DNA of 64,000 nucleotides, from NCBI GenBank assembly GCA_905250025.1, contig CAJNOJ010000085.1, positions 248,001 to 312,000 on the forward strand, written 5' to 3'. How positions within the stretch are numbered: position 1 is the stretch's first letter; the number at the start of each line of letters is the position of its first letter. Positions 11,201-23,738 of this stretch are shown here, piece by piece. The stretch is from Adineta ricciae. Lineage: Eukaryota; Rotifera; Eurotatoria; Adinetida; Adinetidae. Under the pieces are notes generated by a model. The model had not been told where the DNA came from and searched no databases. It saw only the letters and a list, made by a program, of their open reading frames with translations. Made by a program: the position numbers and the translations under genes.

Positions 11201-13909
11201 ATACCAGATGATAATGTTTACAGAGATAATAAGCAAATATCTTTTGGAGCTCTTTTCTTTCCCATGCTAATCTTCGAAGTTAATTTCATTACATGCGGAT
11301 TCCATTGAGACATGCTTTTGACTAGTCGTCGTAATTGAACTTCTGACAGAAAGAAAATGACGTTTGTATTTTTCTTTTCAAGCAATGAAAATTCACAATC
11401 AAAACAAGTTCGAGTCAGTTTCAATGAAAATGGAGATTCTTCCAATGCTACGGAAAGATATGAATATACATTAGGTGCTTATCTTGAGGTAAGAATCCGA
11501 AGTTTTGTCTTCGATCTTCGCTCAATCGTGATCTATTTGCAGGACGCACATTTCAGTATAGTCCGATGTCGTGTTGCATGTCGTTGCTGGACAGCACCAT
11601 ATGATGGTGAAAATCCATCACCCGATACCGTTATTCCTGATGCTGATCTCATTTCATTAGCAAGCAGTCTTTCATCTTTGAATATGGATACGAACAATTG
11701 CAAAAAATCGGACTTCATTTTGAATAATGTTGCCAATCCGAAACAATCAACGAAAAATGTCACTGCATCGAATGATTCTGGCATACATGAAGATGGTCTT
11801 GATACGAATTCACAAACTGAAATCACACCAGCAATAACAAAATCGATCGGAGATGATTTTCAACTACCAGCTTGGTTAGCTAATGGTGAGCCGATTCCTG
11901 ATGAGCTTCTTGCCAAACGTTCATTGAACACTCAATCAACCTATCGACATATCAATGATGACGAAGACGACAATGATGATGATATTGATCCATACCAGCC
12001 ATCATCATTCTATGGATTTTCATTTATTGATTTACCAGGATCGGAAGATACGTGGTCGATACGTTCATCGAATGCGCCATCGATCGCGAATGGTGTAATA
12101 CGCGATGAGATTAAAACATGTGTCGAAACATTGAATTCATGTTTAAGCCAATTTCGTGAAATGAATGAACAGATGCATAATCACGTCATCGAAGAAGAAG
12201 TTGATGAAAATGTACGGATATTACTGAATGAAATGATCGATAAGATTGACAATTTCGTGGAAAACGATGGAATTCCCAATACTGATGATTTATCAACAAT
12301 GAACTCTGTTCTGTTAGATTACAATATAATAAATGAACTATTTTCGAAGAAGTTAACATTGAACGAATATTTATCTCTGTTGGATCGTCTTATTGATAAC
12401 AACGTATTGAAGCTTTCATCGAAATCAGGTGAAGAACTAACAAATGAAATTGTTCATCTTGCCAATGAGATCGATCACTATCGAACAAAGATTTCCACCG
12501 AGAGCAGCAATGAAATGGAACAAAGTTTATTAGGAATTAATCTCGATAATCAATATCATCAACAACTACTAAGCAATACGCAATCAAACTATTCAGTTAT
12601 TTCATTTCTACAGCAATCGACATCAATGGACATGTCACTTTTAGCAACGAATGAATATTCAAGTCAAATTCAATCAACTTTATTCACATCAACTGTTCAA
12701 CAACAACAGACGTCTACAGGACCATCGGCGAAGATGGCTGATGTCGGTATGTAGCATTTTCATACAAGAAGAGGACTCTCAATGTCTAAATGAGAATGAA
12801 TGGAAAGAGAAGAGATTTGGAATAAAACCGTTTGATTTTAGGTCCATTTCTACGCACAATCTTCTCGAAATTGGAAAATATGTTACAAAATTCTTTACAT
12901 GTTAATCTTTTATTAACTGGTATTATTGCACGATTAGCTCATTATTCTCAACCATTACTACGCTCATTATTACTTAACCATAGTCTTGTTCTCGAAACAA
13001 ATGTTAAGTCACTTTTCCAAGTAATTCATTATTCGCCCTCAAGTCGACTTGACTGTAACTTTACCCTTGTATTTATAGATACTCTCAAATCTCAAATCGA
13101 AACTCGAAACAATCTCTCAAACATTCAATGATTTCAACCATCTCGTTGAACTAGCGCATGATACCCTATATCATCGAGAAAATACTGCCAAAGTACGAGA
13201 AATTCTTCTTTCGATCCATGTATTCGATCGGCTTTCTTAGGAATTCGACGAAATGCAACGACGAGTGCGTTCGCCATCTCGGACCCGATCGAAATCGATT
13301 GATCCTGACAAAGGTAGGTTAACAAATGAGAATTTGAATTGATCGATCCAAGTTAAATCATTCTACTTGATTTTTTTTTCATCACAGACGAAGAACGAGT
13401 TTTTTTCGAGACACGGCAATCGCCTATAAAAGGTTGTTTGCATGCCATTTTCGTTTTTTTTTCCGCATGTTTTCCTCTCGAACTTGTTCCATTTGTAACT
13501 CATTGATTTTTCTTTAAATCTGTTTAGAACGTTCATCAAAACGAAGTCGAATACTGGATTTCTTTCGCAGTCGTGGCCGACCGTCGGAACGAAGCGATTC
13601 GAATTTCAATGGTCGGGACCAATCCCATCTATCATTCATTGATAAAACGTCTATGAAGTAACTTCCTTTGCTTGAATCTATTCAAAGAAGAATGTTTTCT
13701 CCTTTAGATTTATTAATATTCGTGAGCATAATCAACAAATTCCAATAAATGAATGGGACGATCCAAAAACTCGTAACATTGCGTATTGTGCGGTTATCTT
13801 CAAAGAATTTCTCAAAGAACTTGCTGCAATTACATTGGAACACAGCGTGCAACAATTCGATGATGATCAAATCTTTGATGACGTCTCGCCGATCTCTCTC
13901 ATGCTCTAA
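8275..13909 (+). CDS. FHIP1-like protein (FAM160 / FTS-Hook-interacting protein family)
   Basis: Nineteen exons starting at 8275 (MTLQWKRHRN) sum to 3408 nt in frame, 1135 residues. The N-terminal alpha-solenoid shows family-typical stretches: LLYFVNEAILDTFFVWSL, EVIAATAYLDLFLR, EPALLKVFLKFIL, IPCRHVMCSQRR. A 400-residue exon (11543-12746) is acidic and disordered. The conserved C-terminal block follows (GPFLRTIFSKLENML, LLLTGIIARLAHYSQPLLRS) and the protein ends with IAYCAVIFKEFLKELAA. Family members join FTS and Hook proteins to link early endosomes to dynein, so a role in endosome transport is expected. Exon 8 (10263-10310, 16 codons) sits inside a block that is continuous in vertebrate relatives and can be skipped in frame. 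AATAAA occurs at 14251. Assignment to FHIP1 rather than FHIP2 is tentative. Confidence 0.88.
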
Positions 13910-14677
13910 TCGAACACACTTTTCTCTTCTTTCTACTCATTTCGAGTTCTCATGTGGTTTGTTTATTTATTTTTCTATCGGTCGCAATAAGTTCTCTCGT
14001 CTTTGTCCGTTATGTATCTATCTATCGTTTGCAATACTATTCTAATCATTTACTTGCTTTGTTTCTCACGTTTATTTCAATTAGAAATTACTTCTCGTTC
14101 GCAAATCGTTGGAGTTTTAATTACATATTGTGCATATCACAGATGATCGTACTAAATTCACGCACTGCTCTTTCTTTTATATGATTGTTGTGTTTTTTCT
14201 TTGCTTGCATTTGTATACAATTCGGAAAAGTCAAAAACCAGCATACATGAAATAAAACTGCACAATGTGTGCGTAGACATTTCACAAACAGCAAACATGA
14301 TTGCTTGCCTTGCCATGCATCATTAGGAAGTTGGCATGCAGAACGAAATCTGTATTGAATTTGTGATTTATTTCTCAATCTGCATCGTCAGTCGAGCGTT
14401 TTGTCTGCTGTCACAACGATTGACACTTTAGTTCGTCAAGTAGTCATACAGGTTCAGGAAAAGCCAGTCAGTATTTCTTCTCTTCGACAAAAAGTCTAGC
14501 AGTGCGAATCTCTGTAGTATTACACGTGTTTTCCTTTATGACACATTTATTAGTTCTCAAGCGAGTGAAACGATTTGAAGATAGCTTTTCGAAACATACA
14601 GACAACGACTGGAAAATACACAGAAATAGTAGAAAGAAAAAAAAAGCGAGTCTCTTGTTTCCTTGTTCATTGATTTC
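13910..14677. other. Intergenic region between convergent FHIP and EF-hand genes
   Basis: This is the 3' flank of two convergent genes. AATAAA at 14251-14256 on the + strand is a plausible polyadenylation signal for the FHIP gene. I see no coding exon. Confidence 0.45.
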
Positions 14678-15012
14678 TTATCCTTTGTATGCACGTTGAA
14701 ATTCTAGAGCAAGAAGAAAGATAGAGTAGTAGTTTAAATGTGTGTCAAAAGTAAATGTAAAATACATTACCTTCAAATGTGACCATTCCATCATTATCAG
14801 CATCGATGGCGGCAAAAGCTTTCTCAATGGACGTGCCATCTTTGTTGTTCTGTTCATGAAAAGCACGAAACTCTTTCAGTGTGATGAATCCATCTTTATC
14901 CTTGAAGAAACAAATGAATAAAAACTCGAGTTTGTCAAATAGTTTGTCTTCTCACGCGGTCTAAACGATCGAACTCGATTCGTAGATCAGCCGACGTCTT
15001 TTCCGATGACAT
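14678..15012 (-). CDS. Small two-EF-hand calcium-binding protein (70 residues)
   Basis: Three exons (14956-15012, 14771-14900, 14678-14703) total 213 nt. The protein starts MSSEKTSADLRIEF. It contains two EF-hand loops, DRDKDGFITLKE (assembled across the first intron) and DADNDGMVTFEE (assembled across the second), and ends EFQRAYKG. Both loops have the expected Asp/Asn/Glu ligands and the central Gly, so both should bind calcium. The protein consists of essentially one EF-hand pair, half a calmodulin. It could be a calcium sensor or buffer. No membrane anchor or signal peptide is present. Confidence 0.85.
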
Positions 15013-16381
15013 ATTCGTCGTATATATTCAATTGAAATTCGAGAAAAAAGAAATAATCTACAACGAAGGATTTGCTACGTCTCGATAGTAATGCGGTTAA
15101 ATTCTGAAGGCATTTATGTCTTAGTTTGAACATACTCGTTTGTGCGTGCTACACTTGTTTGTCGTCAAAATGCGAGAGCTCAACTACGTATTACACCCTT
15201 TCGATTCGCTCTCTTTCTCTCTCCTTGTAAAAAATAGGTTTTTCTCTCATTTTCTCGTTTTTTTTTTCTTAACAAGGGAATCACAATTATGTGATGTTGA
15301 GTATGAGACATTTACAGCACAAATTCGAGTTTCCTTTTCCTGCTTGACATTTAGTTCTCTTTCTCTATTCTGCAAACAATAGATTGAAAAACTCTCTTTG
15401 TGTATTATATGCAAATTTCCTAGTTAAATGAACTAATAGCAAGATTTCCCTCTCCTAACTACGATGTCGTTTAGTTGTTATCGATCAGCAACCCCCAGTG
15501 CATGATAAACTAGATTAAAAACTGATAGCATGTAAATATAGAGAGATCAGCGAACATGAGATTTTGCTTGTTGATATCTACTCTAATTATCCTGGCACGA
15601 AAAGTAGTATTCTCAATTATATGATCGATTGATTATTATACCCTTAAGCGCACTAATTGTACTTGAATCAAGTAACAAAGCTTCACCGGATGTCATTCTT
15701 GTTTGGATATTAAATATAGCATGTTCAGTTTTTGTTCAAAATAAGATAAATGTCACGAAGACAAAGAGAGAAAAATAACACGGAAGCAATGCGTTCAGCT
15801 AATAAATCAAATCATTCAAAGGTATGATGCGAGGTTCTTTTTTTTTCTATTAACATCAGTTTTAATTAATACCATCGATCTATCAATACAGACGTAAAGG
15901 AAATATTTGCCAATTGAAAGTGCACGAGATTAATAAATTTTTCTCCGTAAATCTTGAGTCTTTATTAAAAAAAAATGAAGTAGATTTTACTTGTGTACCC
16001 CAGGAGAACAAGTAAAATCAGTGCTTCTCATTTGTTCGACAAGAGAAAATAGAAGTTCCTCTTCTGATCGACAATCATTTGTGCAATATTATTATCTACT
16101 TGTTCTGTATTAAACGAACGAAAAGGATTTCAAAGTCATTTGTAATTCAATCAATGAATACTATTCGGAAGTATCTCACAGGAAAATCCATCACCGTAAA
16201 TAATTTCACTGTTCGACAATGTCATTTGATTACAATTTACTTACTATTGTTCAAATTCGAAGGTGATGATGTACCTCCGCACACAACTTCTCGCTTCATA
16301 GGAACATAAAAATATCGGATCAAGCTGCTATAATATTGCCTAATCGTAATAATCCGAGAAAATGTTTTTCTTCTCCGGGTT
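15013..16381. other. Intergenic 1.4 kb, no gene seen
   Basis: AT-rich sequence upstream of the EF-hand gene and downstream of the GPCR gene. Short open frames occur on both strands but have AT-driven composition and no recognisable motif. Confidence 0.45.
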
Positions 16382-17407
16382 TTACTGAGGATGGATCATA
16401 CCAATTTGTAGCGATCGTCGAAATAGGAAAATACCTTTCCATTGTATTTTCTTTTTCAGTTCAGCTAGAATGCCAAGACAAACGAATGGAAATAATAGTG
16501 TCACGAAGTAACATAAGTAATTGAAATAACTCTCTTCGCTCGCTCCCACGACTTGAGGCAAACCACAGAGATGAGCAAAAATCATCACATTTAATGGGAT
16601 ATTTGCAATTAAATACAGAATGCAAACTGACAGTAATTGAATTGTCATTTTACGTTGTTTACGCCAGAGATTTATTTGTTGAAGACGCATTTTCTGATAA
16701 TACACGCGACATAACACAGTTATGCTTGATATCGTGGTGATTAAAGTTGGACAGATACCATTCGCAACCGAATCCCAAATACCAAGGAGTGGATCGTTCA
16801 AATAACATGGAAAATTATTACAAACGGGTAAGGAATAATTGTAGATGTTCACACATGGTGGAAACATGATTACAATGAAATAGAATAATACAATATAGAT
16901 ATTTAATAGAATTAAAGGTAAATAGTGGAAAAGAAAACGATTGTTTGCTGTTCGAAACAATCGACTGTGAAATATGAGAAAATATCGATGAACAGAACTC
17001 CATGCCATAATAACTGTACATCCATTGTACAAACCAAGATCAAAAAACCACCAAGCAAGACATAGTGCCGGTGTTGATGGTTGAACACGACCGGTTTGTA
17101 GGAAAACAAGATGAAATGGGATATCGACAAATTCAGTAATTAATCCGATGATCAGTAAATTAATGACAATGTGATTTCCCAATTGTGACCGAAGGTTTTT
17201 ATCAACGAAAAGATGAAAGAGTACAAGAAAGGAACAATAGACAGACGGAACGATTAGAATGAGAAAAATCCAAAAGCGAACGGTACGTGATAATGATACA
17301 TCATCTTGTTCAATGGCATAGCCTAACGTGTTGTTGACAATCATCTTTTTGTAATCTGAAATGAACGAGAACTTGTCGCGTACTGGATGGTAGAGAGAAA
17401 TATTCAT
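16382..17407 (-). CDS. Rhodopsin-like 7TM receptor, divergent orphan
   Basis: A single exon of 341 residues. The first ATG is at 17407 (MNISLYHP). Seven hydrophobic helices are readable, beginning FWIFLILIVPSVYCSFLVLF; TM2 follows RSQLGNHIVINLL and TM3 ends in ATVIMAW-like TVIMAWSSVHRYFLIFH. The canonical DRY is replaced by HRY at the end of TM3, and TM7 (FNYLCYFVTLLFPFVCLGI) lacks NPxxY. TM3 and extracellular loop 2 cysteines are present. Intronless or few-intron orphan receptors of this kind are abundant in rotifers; ligand and G protein coupling cannot be inferred. The next receptor in the window (55561-56882) belongs to another subfamily. Confidence 0.75.
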   Translation of the reverse strand: MNISLYHPVRDKFSFISDYKKMIVNNTLGYAIEQDDVSLSRTVRFWIFLILIVPSVYCSFLVLFHLFVDKNLRSQLGNHIVINLLIIGLITEFVDIPFHLVFLQTGRVQPSTPALCLAWWFFDLGLYNGCTVIMAWSSVHRYFLIFHSRLFRTANNRFLFHYLPLILLNIYIVLFYFIVIMFPPCVNIYNYSLPVCNNFPCYLNDPLLGIWDSVANGICPTLITTISSITVLCRVYYQKMRLQQINLWRKQRKMTIQLLSVCILYLIANIPLNVMIFAHLCGLPQVVGASEESYFNYLCYFVTLLFPFVCLGILAELKKKIQWKGIFLFRRSLQIGMIHPQ

Positions 17408-18610
17408 CAATGAATTCGTAGATTAGTAACAGAATCTGAATAGATATTATCATCGCTAATTAAGAAAACAGAAATATAGTTGAATAGAAATCAAGAAAAT
17501 CTAATGAGCTATCCGGAAGGGTGACACATTGCATAAATTACTATGAGTGTCAATTCATACGTGAAATATTTTAGATAATTGATGCAATTACATTTGTAAA
17601 TGGTCATGTGAAAGAAAGTTGTTGTAAAAAGAACTTCATTTTAAACGCGGTTGTCTTAAGATTATCTTAAAAATCTAATCTAAAGGTTTTTGAGAAAGAA
17701 GAACGTTTTACATTCTTTGTTCAACTCAATAATAAAGGATGAAGATTGTCTTCGTCATGATTTTTAAAAAGTGCAAATTAGAGTACACTTCTGTTTTACT
17801 GTAAGAAACTAATCATCGATTTGTTGCTGAAGAAGATCAGATGACATGTTCTCACACGGCCAAATAAGTTTTGTCTATTAAAAGACCTTAATCTGCATTA
17901 ATTTTATTCTGGATTCAATATCGGGTTTACATGGCATTTTTGTATATTTATAATTGAAAAAGCTAGTGCAAATCCAAGTCACTAGCGTTTCTATTTCACT
18001 AGAACGGTCACATGACATTCACGAACGAAACACCTGCGTGTTTTTATCCTCATCTCGACACACACACTGTGAGATAAAACCATGCCACTCAATTGAGCTT
18101 AATTTTCAAAGACCGATATTTTTAATAGTAAGAATGGAATACTTTCAACTTGTCTTTTATGATAATAGTTTAGTAGCTCCTACACATTTCATTGCTTTCC
18201 CTGTCGTATAAATAGAAAATCAAAGGCACATCCCGGTTTTGTCAAGTTCTTTAATAAATATAAAAGAAGCCTCTTAACAAAATGAATGTCAGTTGAAAAT
18301 TCTGATCTCCTCAGAGCTCATCGCGTGTCACTTATGTAATCAAGTCGGATAATTAATGGTACCGGAAAATTATCGATTTCAGCGTCCAGTTGGTTCCTAT
18401 AGGTGCCTATTTGAATTCGTTCGTATATAGCGTGTTAACCACGATGACTGACGGTTTCTTTGCATTACAGAATTATTGTCGCAACTTTCGAAAATGCTCA
18501 TTTCGTAAAAAGTACGATGTATCACTCATAGTTATATCCATGTCGTATCGAAGTTAGCATTTTGTCGAAAATGTGAAGGTGACATTTTATTCTGACTGGT
18601 AGTAAAACGA

Positions 18611-18630
18611 AGTATTGTACGTACAATACT
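18611..18630. repeat. 20-bp perfect palindrome
   Basis: AGTATTGTACGTACAATACT equals its own reverse complement with no mismatch and no spacer. It lies about 80 bp upstream of the ATG of a weak small reading frame. It could be a dimeric transcription-factor site or a target or footprint of a mobile element; the sequence alone does not say which. Confidence 0.8.
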
Positions 18631-18708
18631 GCTAACGAAGAACGCAATGGTATCGATTAAATAACAGTGTTATTTACCTTCTTCGACGATTATTTCTGTT
18701 CATTCACA

Positions 18709-18958
18709 ATGTCTGAATCAAGCAAATCTCTATCATCAACAACGAGTGTTTTACGTGATGTTTCCAGTCGGAAACAACGATTTAATACTGTATTAACAAA
18801 ATTGAAAAATGACTTGTCGAACATGTTCCAACTAAAAGAGAGGAATCATCGCACGAAGTGGCTCGGCTTAGTAATATCACCAGCGGACAAAGGATGCTGA
18901 AATGCGATTCCAAAGGCGGTTGTAAAACAAAAAATATATACACAAGCGCAAATGCTAT
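18709..18958 (+). CDS. Possible small two-exon gene or frameshifted remnant
   Basis: An ATG at 18709 opens a Ser-rich frame (MSESSKSLSSTTSVLRDV) that continues to 18900 unspliced. If 18790-18840 is removed as a 51-bp intron (donor GTATTA, acceptor AAAGAG), the frame changes to one ending with a C-x5-C motif (KCDSKGGCKTKN). Neither model matches a family I know. Composition is less AT-biased than the flanks, which is the main reason for listing it. Confidence 0.25.
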
Positions 18959-19881
18959 GTAGTTCTGGTTGTCACAATTCGTTAACTTGCGATAAAAAAT
19001 GATCATTAATTGTTGAAATGCAACCCTACTTATCTATTTAATTGTTAGGAATAACTTTGATACGACATATATGATCCTTATTTCGCACGGATGTTCTATA
19101 AAAAAAAATCCCGGATAATATATGTCGAATATAGCTCGCGGCGGGCGCTACTTTAATTTTCAAAGGTCAGCCTACAACATCTATTAGAGTAGCAAATGAG
19201 TATTTTAGGAAGCTGCGACATAATCTCTTCAAACATATAGAAACCTTTGATTCTAGCAGCCGATAAACTATTTCCGGAGGAATTTAAATTAAAGGTGCAT
19301 GATTATACGCTAACCAGATATCTCCATAGTGAGTAAAAAGAAAAGAAACAGAACGAAGAAAATACTAACAGTCTCATTTTCATGCCACACCCGATATTTT
19401 TATGTTATTCACCTCGATCTCATATTGTACATCAACACCCCAGGACATTCTGTCGCCATTAGTTTTTGTATTGAAAAATGAATATAGACGCGCAGTGTGA
19501 ATTCTATGTCATACTAACACATTTGAATTTTATGTTTACTTTTTTGGCCTGCGACACATCCTCTTTCTTCGTCAAGACTAAATCAACAGTTGGCTTGTCT
19601 TCTCTCATCTCGATTAATCTTGGCTAAAACAGTTCAACAAATTTTACACATTCAAGTCGAAGAAAAACAAAGCACAAGAAATGTTAGCTGATGGTTCATG
19701 TTTAAACTTTTTCAGCATTTGTCATAATATTTCGCAATTTCGAGCCATTGGTCATCTGTTTCGCTTGATTAACTGCATGAAATGTTAAGCAGCCAGCATG
19801 TAAAATAACTAAAACATCATTGGTTAAAAACGCCACTGTCCACGCTAGAAAAATATTCAAATCGAACTCATCATTCATAAG

Positions 19882-22198
19882 TCAAGTTGGATTATTCAAT
19901 CTCTTACGCCATGGTCGATATTGAACTGATTTTTTTTCTCCTTCTGGTCCAATAGCCCAGATTTTTTTATTTCCTCCATCGGTAACGATCACTCCATGAC
20001 TTATTGGATCGATTATTAATCGATTCATATTATCGACATTTAATTCATAGAGATCAATACGACGAATAAGTTGGCCTATTCAAAATGAACAATGAACATA
20101 AGCTTTTGAAGTATTGAAAAATAATGAATAAAAAACGACTAATCCTTACCATTCTTTTGTCTCTTTTCAACGAAATATCTTCCCGGTTCACGTTCACGTC
20201 GTTTACCTAATATATAGCACGATTGCATGTCAACAGCTAAACTGCGAATTTCGACTCCGACTTCAAAATTCGTTTGTAGTTGCAGTTCATGATCGTAGAT
20301 GGAGACTTTCGATTTATTACAACCCTTTTCTGACCCGTAGAAGATTAATTTTTCATCCGATGCTACGCGTTGACAATTGAGACCACGTTCCACAACGCGT
20401 TCGCGTTCAAGCTGTTTCCGCGTTAGATTACAGAGATATAATTTACATTCTATCGGCTTTGATGCACCTTGTTTATGTTCACCAACAATAATTATACTAT
20501 CGTCGTGATAAACACATAGATCTTTGATCTCTCCGTCAGACCATTGAATCCTCTATAAGGAAAAAGTTGTTCATCAAAACAAGAGAATGAAAATAGCGTC
20601 TTACTTCATTCTCACTTCCATTTGCATCGAAGATAATCAACGAACCTTTGTCTTTATTATAAAGTAATATCAAATCGGTTTTTGTCACGGCTAGGATTCC
20701 CCAATCGTAACTTTGCGCTAATGGAATCTTCTTATGAAATTCATTATTAGAATTATCTAATTTCGAATGAAACGATGTTGATAGACGGTTTAACACTGAT
20801 GAAAGTTTCGAACTATTCAACGATAAGGAGAGATCAGCAATGGAATTGGACATCGTTTTCGGCGCTGTTGGAGTACAGCCCGGTGTTTGAGAACGTTGTT
20901 GAGTAATGGAGGCTCGTGGAGAAGAGGGTTGATGTTGCGGTGAATGAGCATGATGAAGTGAATTACCATTCGAGGCATGGATTGAATGTGGTTGATGATG
21001 GTGAAGATGATGATGATGATGTTGAGCGAGTGTATTCAACGATTTATAATGGTTTCCTTTACTATTCATATGTTTTTTTATTCCTCGGCCATTTGTAGGT
21101 GTTGACGTTTTAACAGGCTCATTATTTGATGAAGATGATGTTGAACTGGTTGAATCTATGAAAAAAAGAAAGTTTCGTAACATCTGAAGACCGTAAAATG
21201 TTCATTACCATCGAGATGTTGGATTCTTATTGAACCGGACAATGTCGAAAGATGACTTTTGCCATTGCCAAGAATTAATTCATCGGTTTGTGATGGTGAA
21301 TCCACTTGATTGATGTGTTTCTTCTTCTTCTGATGAACATCATCGCTGTCAATTTCGAAAATCTTCATATCAGGTAAATGTTCATGAAAGAAATCATTGG
21401 CATCACGGATGTCATCTTGTAAATGATTCAATTTGATCTGTAACTGTTTAAATTGTTCAATTGTCGACCAGTCAGTAATCGTTGTACGTAGATCTTGAAT
21501 AGTTTTCGAGATTTGCTCACAACGTTGCTTATAATCTTTGATAATCAATTCCAAGTCATTATTCCACGCTAAGGTTTGCCGTTCGACGACTTCTTCATTG
21601 GCCTTTTGTGCCTGACGAATCTCCTCGATCATACGTGTGTAGTAATTTTGCATACCATCGAGGGATTTTCGTCGTATTTCATCAAGTTTGGCACGTGCGT
21701 GGTCAATATTATCATTCATGCTGAGATATTCTTGTTCTAATGTATTGATATTATTGGTGAGGTTAGTCAATGTCTCTCGTCGATGTTGATTTCCGCATTC
21801 AAAACAAACAAAGGAACAGCAATGCGAACATTTGACAAACGACGGTGATTGATTACAAACTTGACATTGACCTGTAGCTTCAACATGAAAATTACATGAT
21901 TTAATCAAATCAAGTACTGTCTGATTCAATGGTAGATCAGTTATATGATTGATTGTCGAACAAATTTCCTTTCGACAGAGTTTAACTGGACAAAAGTGTA
22001 TGTATTTGCCTTTCCATTCATTTTCCAGACAAGTTCCACCTAAACAACACACAATGACTTGAATCAATGAGGAAAAAGTGAATAATTACATATCGTATGG
22101 CCACAGTTAGGCAAAACTCGTGGCTCGACATAACGCTGTAAACACGATGGACAATTGACTAATGTTTCAAGAAGATGATGAGGTATTGCTGCTGCCAT
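19882..22198 (-). CDS. RING finger / B-box-like protein with coiled coil and NHL-like C-terminal propeller
   Basis: Five exons (22090-22198, 21209-22039, 20605-21155, 20150-20552, 19882-20075) total 2088 nt, 695 residues. A RING is assembled across intron 1: NCPSCLQRYVEPRVLP, CGHTICGTCLENEW, FCPVKLC. A B-box-like zinc site follows (CQVCNQSPSFVKCSHCCSF, CFECGNQHRRE) and then a long coiled coil. A low-complexity linker rich in His, Ser and Pro (about residues 320-400) precedes repeated beta-strand units (SYDWGILAVTKTDLILLYNK, RIQWSDGEIKDLCVY) that look like a degenerate NHL or kelch-type propeller. The layout matches TRIM-NHL ubiquitin ligases, which pair E3 activity with RNA or protein binding. 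The propeller call is inferred from strand periodicity. Confidence 0.75.
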
Positions 22199-23738
22199 AT
22201 GTACTTAAAATAAATGAAACAAAACTTCGATTACTATACATATATATATATATAGCGAGAGAGAGAGAGAGAAAGAGACGATGAATAGAAGGTGAAGTGC
22301 TTGCCATTCTTCTTACTTATGAGAAAGAGAAAAAAGCAATAGTGCTCATAGGTATAAAATAACCATTTCTCTTCTATCTCAACGGTTCATCTCTTTCTCT
22401 TTCTGTCTCTCTCTCTTTCTTATATATATATATTATAATTTTTCATCGGTATGAATATTTGTTCAAACTGTATGATGAGAACGCGAGAAGAAAAATTTTT
22501 ATATACATGAATGTCATTATTCTTGATGACAGGATATCCGTTTCTTTCTTCTTTTCATCATATTTAGACGTCGTAATCACTTGTCCGAACTCGAGTCACG
22601 CTTGATTTGACGATAGGGAAATGATATGCAAAAAGAAGAGAAAGAGAGAGAGAGAGGTGATAAACATAAATGGATTTATAGTGTATTTGTATATATGCTT
22701 TGCATGACAGATGATGTGAATCTTTCTTATCCATACGTATGTTTAATGAGTATGTTCACAACGTGACACTAACAGTGAAGTCATACCAACGAACCACGAA
22801 AAGTTCATTTGTCAGTGCAGAGCCAATTTGCAATCGTGTTGTTGATGTTTTTCTTCGTTTCGCAAAAGACATATCGTACATTTACAGATGTCTAATGGCT
22901 AGTTAGATGAAATAATGATGTGTGAATGTCAAAAGACAAGTAAATAATCATTGAATATTTAACTGAACATGTAGGCAGATATGAACGAACTCGAGACGTG
23001 TCAAATATAAAAGTGTAGACAAACATACTCGTGAGAATTCAAAGTATTCTTTTCAAATTGAATGAATAGCGGGGTATAATTGTCATCATTGACATTAAAG
23101 TTATTTTTACCACTTCTTATCGAAAATAAACTGTATTGAATGTGTTAGTCAAGAATAATTGTTTTAATTGAGAAGACGCCGATGCTTTCTAAAGTTCATT
23201 TTCGAAATCTGTCAATAATATCTCCAGGAGGGAGAGAAAGCAAATGGCTGAATTTCGATCGAACGCAGAACAGTAGGCAACCACGTTCAAAGAAAAGATT
23301 CTTATTACCTTTCGATTACAAACGTACGCTTTATTCAATTCGAGACGATCATATCTAATTCGCTCATGCATCGACTAGTGATTAATAAAATTATAAACAA
23401 CAATGTCTAGCAAGCAGCAGTATAGTTGACACCTTCGAAAGTTCATCTATTCTCTTGCTCTCCTCTCCATTATTGCACCTCTATGAGAAAAAAGATTGTC
23501 ATCGATCACGATGAATTCTATCTTTGAGTACGAATGACAGGTCATTTAAATCAATGATTATTGATACAATCTAATTGGAAGATGGTCAATGCATCTAGAA
23601 TAATGTTGTCTCTAGTTAACTTCAGCAAATGATTTAGTACTCAGAACAATGACGAGCATATTTCTTTTAAAGAATCGATTTTAATTTTTTATGAAAACAG
23701 TTCGGAATGTGCAGATGCTATTGTAAATCGACTGAAGT
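22199..23738. other. Intergenic 1.5 kb
   Basis: Contains simple repeats: TA repeats at about 22238-22252 followed by a GA run (about 22255-22275), a CT-rich run with TA repeats at 22390-22436, and a GA run near 22640-22655. I see no coding exon on either strand. Confidence 0.45.

Larger units (their letters stand above)
17408..19881. other. Intergenic 2.5 kb with a perfect palindrome and a GC-rich island
   Basis: The longest gene-poor stretch in the window. It contains a 20-bp perfect palindrome at 18611-18630 and a small GC-rich patch near 19132-19150 in otherwise AT-rich DNA. A weak coding candidate at 18709-18958 is listed separately. No transposase-like frame was recognised on either strand. 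Confidence 0.4.
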
